Source: CAVZTX01 sp963778375
GTDB taxonomy: Bacteria; Chloroflexota; Ktedonobacteria; Ktedonobacterales; Ktedonobacteraceae
NCBI GenBank assembly: GCA_963778375.1
Contig: CAVZTX010000016.1
Location: 124,001-188,000, forward strand
Length of the DNA stretch: 64,000 bases
Direction of reading: 5' to 3'
Under the pieces are notes generated by a model, which saw only the letters and a program-made list of their open reading frames with translations, was not told the origin of the DNA and did not search any database. Of the stretch, positions 26,581 through 36,180 are shown piece after piece. Positions within the stretch are counted from its first letter, which is position 1. The number at the start of each line of letters is the position of its first letter. Position numbers and translations under genes: made by a program.

Positions 26581-27687
26581 ATGAGCAAGCAAAAGACTTA
26601 CACACCGGGTACGGTACTGGTATTGGTTGGTACCAAGCGAGGACTGTTCCTTTTGAGTTCGAAAGATCGGGAAAAGTGGGAGGTTGAAACAACCGGGTTG
26701 AATGTGTCGCGGGTTTTCAATGCTATTCTCGATCAGCGCAATGGTCATCGCATGTTTGCAGCCGATAATGGTGACTTTTTTGGCTCATTTCTGCGCTACA
26801 GTGATGACTTTGGCGAGACCTGGCATGAGCCGGAACAGGGTATTCAATTCACACAAAATAGTGGGCAAAAACTCAATAATATCTGGGCAATCGAGCCAGG
26901 TCGCAGAGATGAATCGGGAGTGGTTTACGCAGGGGTTGATCCTGCGAGCTTATGGATGAGTACGGATGGCGGTAAGACGTGGGAGATCAATGCAGGACTG
27001 GCTAACCATCCTACTCGGGATCAATGGCAACCAGGCGCAGGCGGACTGTGCTTGCATACTATCATCCCTGACCCATCAAACGCATCACGTATGTGGATCG
27101 GTATCTCTGCCGTAGGCTGTATGCGCACTGATGACGGTGGGAAAAGCTGGGTCTTTGCCAACAAGAATACACGGGCCGATTTCCTGCCTGACAAGTATCC
27201 TGAATTTGGACAGTGCATTCACCGGTTCGTCCAGCACCCGACTCATCCTGATGTGCTGTACCAGCAGAACCATTGTGGTATCTATAAGAGTATGGACGCA
27301 GGCGAGAATTGGATCGATATCCAGCAAAATCTGCCCTCAGAATTTGGTTTCCCCATTGCGCTCGATGTTCACCATCCCGAGACGGTATTCGTGGTAGTCG
27401 AAAACCCAATGGGCCGTCATAATGTTGACCCACAGTTCACGGTGTATCGCACCAAGAATGCCGGTGAGCAGTGGGAACCACTGACGGAAGGTCTGCCAGC
27501 GGGCGCAGGAGTGCGGCTGGGAGTGCTGAGGCACGCGATGTGCGCTGATGTCAAAGACCCGTGTGGTGTATATGTCGGTACCAATACTGGCCAGATTTTT
27601 GCGAGCAATGATCGAGGTGACAACTGGCATTTGATTGCTGATTTTCTACCCTCGATTTATTCGCTAACAACGGCGGTAATTGTGTAA
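26581..27687 (+). CDS. BNR/exo-sialidase-like beta-propeller protein
   Basis: A 368-residue protein made of BNR/Asp-box-like blades: RYSDDFGETWHEP, LWMSTDGGKTWEIN, CMRTDDGGKSWVF, IYKSMDAGENWIDI, VYRTKNAGEQWEP and IFASNDRGDNWHLI. That gives about six to seven blades. No signal peptide is present, unlike the large secreted propeller at 20637. AGGAGGGAA precedes the ATG. It follows the MoaD/ThiS-like gene at 30 nt. Pairing of a ubiquitin-fold protein with a cytosolic propeller appears in several bacterial genomes as I recall them, which suggests a functional link. The reaction, if any, is unknown. Confidence 0.82.
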   Translation: MSKQKTYTPGTVLVLVGTKRGLFLLSSKDREKWEVETTGLNVSRVFNAILDQRNGHRMFAADNGDFFGSFLRYSDDFGETWHEPEQGIQFTQNSGQKLNNIWAIEPGRRDESGVVYAGVDPASLWMSTDGGKTWEINAGLANHPTRDQWQPGAGGLCLHTIIPDPSNASRMWIGISAVGCMRTDDGGKSWVFANKNTRADFLPDKYPEFGQCIHRFVQHPTHPDVLYQQNHCGIYKSMDAGENWIDIQQNLPSEFGFPIALDVHHPETVFVVVENPMGRHNVDPQFTVYRTKNAGEQWEPLTEGLPAGAGVRLGVLRHAMCADVKDPCGVYVGTNTGQIFASNDRGDNWHLIADFLPSIYSLTTAVIV

Positions 27688-27707
27688 GGCAACAAATACA
27701 CTCTAGA

Positions 27708-27782
27708 GCCGATGTATGAGGGATGAACGCGATACATCGGCCCTACGAAGAGGTCATTGGCATGCCAGAGACCTCATCTCTT
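27708..27782. terminator. Inverted GTAGGG-type repeat and terminator-like hairpin between convergent genes
   Basis: GCCGATGTAT (27708-27717) pairs with ATACATCGGC (27732-27741), followed by CCTAC, which is the inverted GTAGGG-family layout. Just after it, a GAGGTC...GACCTC hairpin (about 27750-27775) lies between the BNR gene and the convergent lipid kinase and may terminate both. Confidence 0.5.
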
Positions 27783-29240
27783 CTAGATCACGAGATGCGT
27801 CGCGCGAATCGCACCCCATTTGCTCTTTTTCCCATCAGTTACAATCTCCGTGCCCGATTGTAACTCCTGTATGGAGGCGGGAGTTGCATGTTCACCATTA
27901 CGTCTGAGGATAGTCACACGGTCATTCACACGTATGGCTACGGAGTGCGTATCACCAGTATTAGGATTTTGTGTGGTACCCGCTATTATATAGGTTTCCT
28001 TCTTATCAGGATTTGGGCCAACGCCGACCACGGTCACCTTCGTTCCATGTTCCAGGAGTTCATTTACCATTTCTGGGGGTCCCTTCGGCATTTCCGCAGA
28101 GCGATCATTGCCTTGATTCTGCTGTTGTCCCGCTGCATTGGATTGCTCCTGAGTCGTTTGTTTCTCGAACAAGGGGCCGTGATAGCTGCGAGGAATAGCT
28201 ATCTGTAGGGCACGCGGCTCGGCATCGAAGCGATAGTCGACCATGATATGTTCCCGATCTTCTGCATGTGCGAGCGCATCGCGTTCTGATTTGTTCAGGT
28301 AATCCTTCAGTTCTGTAAGACTGCCATCCAGGTGCATACCGATAGACACAGGAACACGAATAGAGAAATGTGCACTCCGGAAAATTTTTGCTGTCCTTTG
28401 ATCGGGCTTATGCCGGAACATGAGTGAGGCGACCTGTTCCATCGTTGTAAGAACATTGCCCTCTGTAAACACGCAGAGATCGAGTATGCCGTCATCGAGG
28501 TGGGCATCAGGCGCTATATCTACAGTATTGCCATAACGCCGGGCATTGGCAAGAATCACCTGCCAGGCCTCACCTTGCCAGAGCAACTTTCCAGCATTTC
28601 CGTCACTCATATCCCATACTTCAACCGGGAACGGTCGCTGTGAAGGAAACTCTTTGACTGTGGCGGCATCAAAAGCCAAGCGACCAACACGGTATTTGAG
28701 CGATTTGGAGATATGGGCGATTACGCTGGCATCCATGCCCAGTCCTGCCATGAGCAAGAAGTGCTGTTTTATTTTGGATGGCACTTTTACTTTCTTGCCA
28801 TTGGAGGGTGCTGTTGATTGGGCTTGACCTGGAAAAACCAGCCCTTTTACTCCCACGTGTCCAAGGTCGATCTTCCGGACATCACTATTAATGAGTGTAA
28901 GTGCAGCCTGCATCGGCTCAAGAGGTATACCGGTTTCACCGGCCCATTCGTTGGCGGTGCCACCCGGGATAGCACCCACTATGCTCTGTCCTTTCCCGTT
29001 AGCACTCATCACGCCATTCACTACCTGATTCAATGTTCCATCGCCACCATAGCTTATGACGATATCATAGCCTTTCTTCGCGGCTTTGGCCGCGAGCTTC
29101 ATGGTCTCCCCGCCATATTCCTTTAAAGCAATATCGGTAGTCCATCCTACTGCTGCTAATACAGCAATCAGGTCAATGATTTTTGTCAGATGCTCGCCAT
29201 CTCTGAGGTCAACGACCAGACAAGCTTTCTTACAATTCAT
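27783..29240 (-). CDS. Diacylglycerol/lipid kinase (YegS/DgkB-like) with extra C-terminal domain
   Basis: A protein of about 485 residues. The first 350 form a DAGK-catalytic fold with the nucleotide-binding GGDGTLNQVVNGV (about residue 67) and the later glycine/aspartate segments IPGGTANEWAGE and PDAHLDDGILDLCVF. Family members phosphorylate diacylglycerol or sphingoid-like lipids. After a Gln/Asn-rich linker, about 100 C-terminal residues form a beta-rich module that I do not recognise (from PKGPPEMVNELLEHG onwards). ATG 29240 is chosen because AAGGAG lies 6 nt upstream. The 25 upstream residues of the longer frame have no such support. The gene is divergent from the large histidine kinase. 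Confidence 0.85.
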   Translation of the reverse strand: MNCKKACLVVDLRDGEHLTKIIDLIAVLAAVGWTTDIALKEYGGETMKLAAKAAKKGYDIVISYGGDGTLNQVVNGVMSANGKGQSIVGAIPGGTANEWAGETGIPLEPMQAALTLINSDVRKIDLGHVGVKGLVFPGQAQSTAPSNGKKVKVPSKIKQHFLLMAGLGMDASVIAHISKSLKYRVGRLAFDAATVKEFPSQRPFPVEVWDMSDGNAGKLLWQGEAWQVILANARRYGNTVDIAPDAHLDDGILDLCVFTEGNVLTTMEQVASLMFRHKPDQRTAKIFRSAHFSIRVPVSIGMHLDGSLTELKDYLNKSERDALAHAEDREHIMVDYRFDAEPRALQIAIPRSYHGPLFEKQTTQEQSNAAGQQQNQGNDRSAEMPKGPPEMVNELLEHGTKVTVVGVGPNPDKKETYIIAGTTQNPNTGDTHSVAIRVNDRVTILRRNGEHATPASIQELQSGTEIVTDGKKSKWGAIRATHLVI

Positions 29241-29360
29241 ACATTGCTCCTTCTTAATAAAACATTCATTACCTTCCCTGAAAGAGACACAGTGTAAAAA
29301 GGGGAAAGGTTTCAAGGAGTCCTTCGCATACTAGTCCATACCACGAAGGTCTAGATGAGC

Positions 29361-29448
29361 TTGACTTGATTGCTTTAAGAATGCAATACTGTGGCAAAAT
29401 TCTCAATGAAGGCGCAGAGAAACGGAGAACTCGTTTATGCAAACGAGT
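29361..29448 (+). promoter_or_regulatory. Promoter and palindrome ahead of the sensor kinase
   Basis: TTGACT (29361-29366), an 18-nt spacer and AATACT (29385-29390). Downstream, a perfect inverted repeat of ACTCGTTT (29429-29436) and AAACGAGT (29441-29448) lies in the leader and could be an operator. Nothing else is recognised in the 325-nt divergent gap. Confidence 0.45.
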
Positions 29449-29565
29449 GAAGATATTACGGAAACGTCACTTAGCTCTGCAACTTTTATTTTCGCTTAAC
29501 CGTGTAAGCAGTTAGAGATACCTTAATGAGAGATTAATTTTGCTTTAATAAATGCAGAGGCCCTA

Positions 29566-32370
29566 ATGAGTGTTGAACAGGAGAACGAATTACCAACGTC
29601 ACCGCCTAATCAGATTGGTAAGCGTTCATGGACGAAGTTGATGAGGGACAGTCTTGCGCAAGTTCAAAATTCGATGACCTCACAGGATGTTCAAGTAGGA
29701 ACGCAACAGGTAGAAACGCATGGGAACGGGACCGGTGAAGCGCATTTCAATACTCCGTCTGACACCTCCTTTCAAGGTTCTCAAGATCAGAAAACTCCTC
29801 GTGTAGCTCGGAATCCTTCTAAGGCGATCTATCGCTGGTTTCGAGCGAATACATTCCATCCTACCTGGCTACCGAAGGGGTTGCGTTATCCGATAAGTGG
29901 GTATCTGGCCGCAGTGCTCTTGCAGGTTATCGCGGTTCTCGCCACCTTATTGCTGACCCAGCTATTCCCTACGTTCATTTATCCAGGAGCGCTAGAGTTT
30001 CTTACAATTATATTGGTAGCAGTGACCTGGGGCGCAGGGCCAAGCGTGATTGCAACACTTGCGGGTATCACCCTGCTAGATTATGTTGTGTTGCCGCCAC
30101 ACTTTCATTGGACCTTTGCTACCGCCCAGGATATCGTTGAAGCGGTACTGTTCCTGGCCGTTGGTCTCGCTATTAGTATCATCGCTACTCGTATTGAGCT
30201 AGCACGCCGTAATGCAGAGGAGCTAGCTACTTCGCTGGCAGCGGAGCGCGCCCGCCTTGATGCCGTTATTGAAACGGTCCCCGATATAGTCTCTATTCAT
30301 GATGCAACAGGAAGGATTGTGCGTGTCAACCGTGCGATGCAGGAGAAAGTGGGAGACCAAGGCAACGAATCCTTAGCGGATATCCTGTCTTTGGAACAGG
30401 TAAGCGGGGGAACATATGGATTGCGAACAATCACAGGCGAACATTTCACCGCCGAAGCTTTACCTGTCGCGCGAGCACTGCAAGGCGAAGTCATCTCGAA
30501 CGTTGAAATGCATAAACGTGACGCTGCGGGAAATGAGAGGTATATGCTGGTAAGTGCCGCACCTATGCGCGATCTTTCGGGGAAGATTGAGGGCGTCGTT
30601 GCTATTACACGTGATATCTCGGCATTGCGTCAAACCGAGTTTGCAGTAGCGATACGGGCGAGTGAACTCGAAGCTACCTTTGAGACGATGGCTGACGCGG
30701 TATTCGTCTTTGGAAGCGATGGACAGGTGCAGCGTATGAATGCGGCCGCTCGCGAACTGTTTGCGTTGGATGTGGGCATTAACCTTTCGCAGCCCTTGCA
30801 GGAGCGCGGATATAAAACGGTGGTACTTGATGAGCACGATTCACCACTACCTGAGGAAGAGTGGCCACTTTTTCGCGTTGTACGAGGGGAGGTGTTGACG
30901 AGTGGGAATGCGCTCGATATGAGGGTGCGTACTGGAACCGGACGTAAAGTTGAACTAAGCGTGAGCGGAGCACCTTTGCTTGATCATGAAGGCCATATTC
31001 TCGGCGCGGTCTGTATCTGTAGAGATGTGACAGAACGCCGTATATTGGAGCGCCGGACCAGTGATGCTCTCAAAGCCCTGCTAACGATGGCAGAGGCACT
31101 TGTGCTTGTACCCGATCCCGCTACTTCGACAACAGGAGAATTATCGTTTACGGGATCAAGCAGGGTTGCGCAGAGGCTGATGGAACTGACTTGCAGTGTG
31201 CTTGGATGCAAGCGAGTCGCTATCACCTCTGTGGAATCTGAAACAAACGAACTCCAGGCCATAGCTGCCGTTGGCCTTTCACCGGAACAAGAGCATGAAT
31301 GGAGAGCCAGGCGACCAGGATTTATCCTGAGCAATATGTTTGTGAATGCTGCTTCTACAGGCCCTCTCTCAGTAAATGAGGCGCGTATTATTGACATGAC
31401 CCAGCCTCCGTTTAGCGAACAGCCAAATCCCTACGATATACGTGTGATGCTGCTTGCTCCCATGAATGTAGGCAACCAGCTTGTCGGCATTCTTTCGGTG
31501 GATTATGGCGACGATGAGCATGAGTATACACCGGAGGAGATTGCGCTCGCGGGAGCTGTCGCCAAATTAGGAGCGCTGGTGCTTGAACGCGAGCGTCTTC
31601 TGCGTGAACGAGCAGAGGCTCGCGCCAATGAGCTTGCTTTACGAGCGGCCAATACACAGATGGAAGAGTTCCTGGGCATGATCAGCCACGAACTGAAGAC
31701 TCCTCTCACCAGCATCAAGGGCAACACGCAGTTGGCGATGCGCCAACTGAAGAATAGCATACAAACTTTCGGGAAGCTATTGCAACTCCAGGAGAGTGCA
31801 GAACACCAGAGTCGGCGCTTGAATCGCATAGTAGATGATTTGCTCGATGTCTCACGTACTCGTGCAGGTCATCTGGAATTGCGCCTTGCTCCTTGTGATC
31901 TGGTTGCAATTGTCCGAGAGAGCGTTGAGGAGCAGCGCAGGGTATGGCCTGAACGCATGATTACGTTTGATGTGCCTGAAGAGATGACGGTGTATATCAA
32001 TGCGGATGCGGATCGGATTGGGCAGGTTATCGTGAATTATCTGACGAATGCGTTAAAGTATTCTGATGACGATCAACCTGTGCAGGTCAACCTGGAGTTA
32101 GAGGGAGAAGAGGCGTATGTTGCGGTACACGATGAGGGACCTGGACTTTCTGCTGAAGATCAAGAGCGCGTCTGGGATCGTTTTCAGCGCGTGCCGGGTA
32201 TTGAGGTACGTGGGACTCCGCTCAGTTCGACGGCGGGACTGGGATTGGGGCTATACATTAGCAAGATGATCATCGAGGGCCATGCTGGGCAGGTGGGTGT
32301 CGAAAGTGTGCCCCGTGAGGGGTCTACGTTCTGGTTCACGTTGCCGTTAGCGAAACAAGACAATCATTGA
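29566..32370 (+). CDS. Membrane sensor histidine kinase (DUF4118-PAS-PAS-GAF-HisKA-HATPase)
   Basis: A 934-residue hybrid-less histidine kinase. A polar N-terminus (about 110 residues) precedes a KdpD-like DUF4118 membrane domain (about 115-220). Two PAS domains follow (about 225-350 and 360-490), then a GAF domain (about 515-690). The H-box MISHELKTPLTSIKG has the phosphoacceptor at His708. The ATPase shows NYLTNALKYS, DEGPGLS and GLGLGLYISKMIIEGH. It autophosphorylates and passes phosphate to an unidentified response regulator; none is adjacent. The GAF-HisKA part is closely similar to the kinase at 39013, sharing MTQPPF and NPYDIR segments, so the two are paralogues. Confidence 0.93.
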   Translation: MSVEQENELPTSPPNQIGKRSWTKLMRDSLAQVQNSMTSQDVQVGTQQVETHGNGTGEAHFNTPSDTSFQGSQDQKTPRVARNPSKAIYRWFRANTFHPTWLPKGLRYPISGYLAAVLLQVIAVLATLLLTQLFPTFIYPGALEFLTIILVAVTWGAGPSVIATLAGITLLDYVVLPPHFHWTFATAQDIVEAVLFLAVGLAISIIATRIELARRNAEELATSLAAERARLDAVIETVPDIVSIHDATGRIVRVNRAMQEKVGDQGNESLADILSLEQVSGGTYGLRTITGEHFTAEALPVARALQGEVISNVEMHKRDAAGNERYMLVSAAPMRDLSGKIEGVVAITRDISALRQTEFAVAIRASELEATFETMADAVFVFGSDGQVQRMNAAARELFALDVGINLSQPLQERGYKTVVLDEHDSPLPEEEWPLFRVVRGEVLTSGNALDMRVRTGTGRKVELSVSGAPLLDHEGHILGAVCICRDVTERRILERRTSDALKALLTMAEALVLVPDPATSTTGELSFTGSSRVAQRLMELTCSVLGCKRVAITSVESETNELQAIAAVGLSPEQEHEWRARRPGFILSNMFVNAASTGPLSVNEARIIDMTQPPFSEQPNPYDIRVMLLAPMNVGNQLVGILSVDYGDDEHEYTPEEIALAGAVAKLGALVLERERLLRERAEARANELALRAANTQMEEFLGMISHELKTPLTSIKGNTQLAMRQLKNSIQTFGKLLQLQESAEHQSRRLNRIVDDLLDVSRTRAGHLELRLAPCDLVAIVRESVEEQRRVWPERMITFDVPEEMTVYINADADRIGQVIVNYLTNALKYSDDDQPVQVNLELEGEEAYVAVHDEGPGLSAEDQERVWDRFQRVPGIEVRGTPLSSTAGLGLGLYISKMIIEGHAGQVGVESVPREGSTFWFTLPLAKQDNH

Positions 32371-32403
32371 AGCGAATGAATTGATAAGAAGAAGGATAAA
32401 ACA

Positions 32404-33066
32404 TTGGCACATATACGTGGCGTTATTCTTGATGTTGATGGCACATTGATTGATACCAATGATAAGCAAGCTCAGTCCTGGGTTGAGGCGATGGCGGAAC
32501 ATGGCTATTCCGTTCCTTATGAGAAAATCCGACCATTGATTGGCAAAGGCGGCGATAAAGTGCTGCCGGAGACTATTGGCATTTCCTCGGAAAGTGATGA
32601 GGGCAAACAAATCAGCAATCGCCGAGGGGAAATATTCAAACAGCGTTATCTACCCACATTAAAGCCTACTCCCGGTGCGAAAGAGTTGCTGGAAGAGATG
32701 CACCATCGTGGCTTGAAGTTGGCCGTTGCCAGTTCCGCTCCACCAGATGAACTCAAAGCTTCACTGCAAATCGTAGGAGCCTCCGATCTTGTCGAGGAAA
32801 CATCTTCCTCAAAGGATGCAAAGGAGACGAAGCCCGATCCAAATATTGTGGAGGCGACGCTGAAGAAGATGGGCGATTCGGCGGACGAGGTAGTTATGCT
32901 TGGAGACACTCCTTACGATATTGAGGCAGCAGAGAAAATTGGCATCGGTACGATTGCTGTACGTTGTGGAGGTTGGGATAGTGCTGGATTGGCCGGGGCG
33001 ATTGCTATTTATAATGATCCAGCCGATCTACTGGCACACTATGATTCCTCACCCCTTGTTAAGTAA
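32404..33066 (+). CDS. HAD-family phosphatase (phosphoglycolate phosphatase-like)
   Basis: A 220-residue HAD hydrolase. Motif I is DVDGTLIDT (nucleophile Asp, residue about 10), motif II is VASSA, the Lys is in KPDPN, and motif IV is MLGDTPYDIEAA. The cap is the small alpha-helical type seen in phosphoglycolate or sugar phosphate phosphatases. Start TTG 32404 has AAGGAT upstream. It follows the kinase gene at 33 nt and may be cotranscribed. The substrate is unknown. Confidence 0.88.
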   Translation: MAHIRGVILDVDGTLIDTNDKQAQSWVEAMAEHGYSVPYEKIRPLIGKGGDKVLPETIGISSESDEGKQISNRRGEIFKQRYLPTLKPTPGAKELLEEMHHRGLKLAVASSAPPDELKASLQIVGASDLVEETSSSKDAKETKPDPNIVEATLKKMGDSADEVVMLGDTPYDIEAAEKIGIGTIAVRCGGWDSAGLAGAIAIYNDPADLLAHYDSSPLVK

Positions 33067-33260
33067 GCAGCATGAGACATTTCAAGACCCAAGAACGTAT
33101 GAAATGTAGGTAAACTATTCCTCATTACCACATTCGGTTGCCAAATTCTGTCACAATACGTCTTATCCTATGGAGAAAAAGGGTAGACGCGCTAGCGTCG
33201 TTGCAAGCTCGCATTTCAAGGTATCAAAAGTAGTTCCTGTAGATATACGAGGAGGTTTTC

Positions 33261-35444
33261 ATGAGCAGTTCCCGGTCAGTTGTAGAGGTTCAAGGAGGAC
33301 TGGACGACCGTAAGAGGCGGTCCCGCATGTACACGTGGATGGAGTCGTGGTTACGACCTGCTACACCGAAGCAATACTTTATTCGAGACCCCCGTGTGCG
33401 TATCTTCCTAGTTTCTTTCACGATGCTGTTTTTCGAGCTGTTGTGTATCCGTTGGGTACCCTCTTATGTGCGCTACTTGAGTTATTTCAACAATTTCCTG
33501 GTCCTGGCTTCTTTTCTAGGTATTGGACTGGGAATGCTGACGGCACGTCGTGAGCGCTTCTGGTTCCCACCCTTTCCTTTGTTGGTGCTGCTGATGGTCG
33601 TGGTTATTCAGTTGAACCGCTTCGACTTGAGCATCGATTCGACGCAAGTGCTCTACTTTGGGGCTGCTGCCGAGCAGAGTGGGCGGCAAGAGACGTTCAT
33701 TGTGCTGCCGATTGTTTTCGGAATGGTGGCGGCGTGCTTTATACCGCTGGGTCGCACCTTTGGTCGTTTGTTCCGAGAAGTGCCACCGCTGACAGCGTAT
33801 ACGTTTGATATTATTGGGAGTTTGCTGGGCATTGCTTGCTTTTCGCTGATTTCATTTTTCAGCCTGCATCCGATTATATGGTTTGGAATCCTTGCGTTAT
33901 TGGTCCTACTACTGAGCAGAAGATGGATAGTTGTGGCGACCGCCGTTGTGCTGGGGATAACCCTTGTGTTTGTGCGGCAGATGCAGCTTGGGGCCTACTG
34001 GTCCCCGTATTATAAAATTGAACTACAGCCTGCTAAGCCAAGTGGCTATATTGTGAATGTGAACAATGTGGGCCACCAGGAGATGGTGCCGTGGCAAAAT
34101 AAGGAGCCGTTCTACCGGCGCGCATATGAGTTGTTCCCGGGTCACACATTTAATTCGGCTTTGATACTTGGGGCAGGTACCGGTTCGGATGTTTCTACTG
34201 CTCTAGCCTATGGAGTGAATTCAATTACAGCGGTGGAGATCGATCCGGTGATTCAACAATTGGGTGCGCGATTGAACCCAGATCAACCCTATAGCAATTC
34301 GAGGGTGCATGTGGTGATTAATGATGGACGTGCGTTTTTGCAGAATACGACGCAGCATTACGATCTGATCATCTTTGCACTGCCCGATTCGCTGACATTG
34401 ACTTCGAGCAATACGAGTTTACGCCTGGAGAGTTTTCTGCTGACGCAAGACGCGATTGCAGCGGCAAAGGCACGGCTGAATCCGAATGGGCTACTGGTGA
34501 TGTACAACTATTATCGCGATGCATGGCTAGTGGAGAAGCTCGCGAATATGGCTGGGCACACATTTAACCAGAACCCGTTGGTATTTACGTACGGTGGATG
34601 GGGACGAGCGGCGGTAATTATGGCGGGACCGCGTCTGGCAACGCTGCCAGCAGGTGAGTTTGGGCCGTATCATGAGTCGCAAGTTGCACCAAATGCTGCG
34701 AAGCTGAGCATCATTGGCCAGGGCTATTATCCATTGACAAATATTACACCAGCTACCGACGATTGGCCGTTTCTGTACCTGCAAGATCGGAGCTTTCCAG
34801 TGCTGTATATTTGGGGGCTGTTAATGGTGTTGGGGTTCGCGCTGGGCGGGACAGCAATTCTGGCACCGCGCAAGACATTGAGGCGCTTCGACTGGCATAT
34901 GTTTTTTCTGGGTGTGGCTTTCATGGTGTTGGAGGTGAAGAGCCTGACGACCTTCTCGCTACTGTTTGGCAGCACATGGTTGGTGAATTCGTTAGTGTTC
35001 TTTGCTATCCTGAGCAGCGTGCTGCTGGCGGTGCTGGTGAACCGGCGATTGAAGATCCGGCGCATTACGCCGTATTACCTGCTGCTGTTTGGTACACTGT
35101 TGCTGAACCTGCTCTTGCCGCCCGAGGCACTGCTGCTAGGTAACCCTGTACTGCGCTATGTGCTGGCGAGTGCGTTGGCATTTGCGCCAGTGTTTCTGGC
35201 CAATATCATTTTCGCTAATTCGTTTCGGGACAGTGAGTCCTCTGATATTGCGTTCGCTTCCAATCTGTTGGGAATTATGATCGGCGGTGGGCTGGAATAC
35301 TTCAGTATGTTGTTTGGCTATCATCTCCTGCTGGTCCCGGTAATAGTATTCTATGCGCTAGCAATGTTGTTACGAAGACGCCGTGGTGCAGAAGGAGTGG
35401 AAACCGCAGAGACGACGGAGTCCAGTGTAACGGCGGTACCATGA
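33261..35444 (+). CDS. Multi-pass membrane protein with spermidine-synthase-like domain
   Basis: A 727-residue protein. An N-terminal set of about six to seven membrane helices precedes a cytosolic spermidine-synthase-like methyltransferase fold (ALILGAGTGSDVSTALAYG, then AVEIDPVIQQLGARLNPD and NDGRAFLQNTTQHYDLIIF). Further helices form the C-terminal part. These large membrane SpeE-like proteins are common and their reaction is not established. The SAM-binding glycines and acidic residue are kept, so catalysis is plausible. The C-terminus is a Thr/Glu-rich tail. AGGAGG lies upstream of the ATG. It is followed by a tRNA gene pair. Confidence 0.85.
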   Translation: MSSSRSVVEVQGGLDDRKRRSRMYTWMESWLRPATPKQYFIRDPRVRIFLVSFTMLFFELLCIRWVPSYVRYLSYFNNFLVLASFLGIGLGMLTARRERFWFPPFPLLVLLMVVVIQLNRFDLSIDSTQVLYFGAAAEQSGRQETFIVLPIVFGMVAACFIPLGRTFGRLFREVPPLTAYTFDIIGSLLGIACFSLISFFSLHPIIWFGILALLVLLLSRRWIVVATAVVLGITLVFVRQMQLGAYWSPYYKIELQPAKPSGYIVNVNNVGHQEMVPWQNKEPFYRRAYELFPGHTFNSALILGAGTGSDVSTALAYGVNSITAVEIDPVIQQLGARLNPDQPYSNSRVHVVINDGRAFLQNTTQHYDLIIFALPDSLTLTSSNTSLRLESFLLTQDAIAAAKARLNPNGLLVMYNYYRDAWLVEKLANMAGHTFNQNPLVFTYGGWGRAAVIMAGPRLATLPAGEFGPYHESQVAPNAAKLSIIGQGYYPLTNITPATDDWPFLYLQDRSFPVLYIWGLLMVLGFALGGTAILAPRKTLRRFDWHMFFLGVAFMVLEVKSLTTFSLLFGSTWLVNSLVFFAILSSVLLAVLVNRRLKIRRITPYYLLLFGTLLLNLLLPPEALLLGNPVLRYVLASALAFAPVFLANIIFANSFRDSESSDIAFASNLLGIMIGGGLEYFSMLFGYHLLLVPVIVFYALAMLLRRRRGAEGVETAETTESSVTAVP

Positions 35445-35500
35445 TTGCTTGCTGATGAGGTTTCGGGGCGGCATTTCCTTGAAATTGTGCCCGCAATTGC

Positions 35501-35529
35501 TTGACTTTCCGCCCCACCTATGGCATAAT
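35501..35529 (+). promoter_or_regulatory. Promoter of the tRNA-Ser/tRNA-Trp pair
   Basis: TTGACT (35501-35506), a 17-nt spacer and CATAAT (35524-35529), ending 17 nt before the mature tRNA-Ser. Both tRNAs are probably transcribed together. Confidence 0.6.
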
Positions 35530-35545
35530 GCTTACGCAATAGTCC

Positions 35546-35632
35546 GGAGAGGTCGCATAGTGGCCTAGTGCGGCGGTTTGCTAAACCGCTGAGGTGGAAA
35601 CGCCTCCGAGAGTTCGAATCTCTCCCTCTCCG
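35546..35632 (+). tRNA. tRNA-Ser(GCT)
   Basis: A cloverleaf with acceptor GGAGAGG paired to CCTCTCC and discriminator G. It has a long variable arm typical of serine tRNAs, an anticodon loop TTGCTAA (anticodon GCT) and a TTCGAAT T-loop. No CCA is encoded. Confidence 0.95.
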
Positions 35633-35636
35633 CTAT

Positions 35637-35660
35637 CAGTACACACCTTGGCGTGTACTG
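35637..35660 (+). other. Hairpin between the two tRNA genes
   Basis: CAGTACAC (35637-35644) pairs with GTGTACTG (35653-35660). It lies 5 nt past tRNA-Ser and 11 nt before tRNA-Trp. It has no T tract and so is more likely a processing stem than a terminator. Confidence 0.4.
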
Positions 35661-35671
35661 ATTTAACTTTT

Positions 35672-35744
35672 AGGGGAGTAGCTCAATTGGCAGAGCAGCC
35701 GTCTCCAAAACGGCAGGTTGCGGGTTCAATTCCTGTCTCCCCTG
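35672..35744 (+). tRNA. tRNA-Trp(CCA)
   Basis: A cloverleaf with acceptor AGGGGAG paired to CTCCCCT and discriminator G. The anticodon stem is GCCGT/ACGGC and the loop CTCCAAA gives anticodon CCA. The T-loop is TTCAATT. No CCA is encoded. Confidence 0.95.
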
Positions 35745-36180
35745 TTAAATTTCATAATCTTCAGCCCAATGGAACCGCGGATCATTGATTTCCTCATAAG
35801 GTACGGTGTATGTCGTCTTCCTAATAGTTCCCCGCACCAACCTCACACTCTTGAACCGCAATGTCATATCAGTGCTTTTTGGTGCCTCGTTGACAGCTAT
35901 CATGTAGACCTTCCTAATTCTCCGGTAAGTACACTGCGAAAAATTCAGCCTTTCCGGCGTACCCCTTCTTTAAGTTACCACGCTTTCCCGCGGAGATAGA
36001 CACTGTATTGAATTCAAAGCAACTACCATTTTTTGTTACCCATCCTGTTTTACATGCGAATTCAAGTTTTCTCTTTAGAAAATCAAGGAAAGAGGCCAGG
36101 CAGGCGCTACTCCCGTTGACACATAGACGATAATCTATAATAGAAAGAGCCTATTTTTGTTGCTAAAACGAGGGCGTGGA
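35745..36180. other. Intergenic region after the tRNAs
   Basis: About 430 nt with no convincing gene. Near the right end, TTGACA (36116-36121) and TATAAT (36136-36141) are both consensus but only 14 nt apart. They may form part of the response regulator's promoter. No integrase or attachment duplication of the tRNA ends is visible. Confidence 0.35.

Noticed and set aside
29361..29448. Heat-shock or other specific regulator site
   Set aside because: The palindrome is short and matches no known operator, so only a generic operator is suggested.
35546..35744. Integrated element at the tRNA-Ser/tRNA-Trp pair
   Set aside because: No integrase and no duplicated tRNA end lies within several kilobases. 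Flanking genes look like ordinary chromosomal genes.
36116..36141. Strong promoter TTGACA...TATAAT before the response regulator
   Set aside because: The 14-nt spacer is too short for normal sigma-70 recognition, so I did not list it as a separate promoter.
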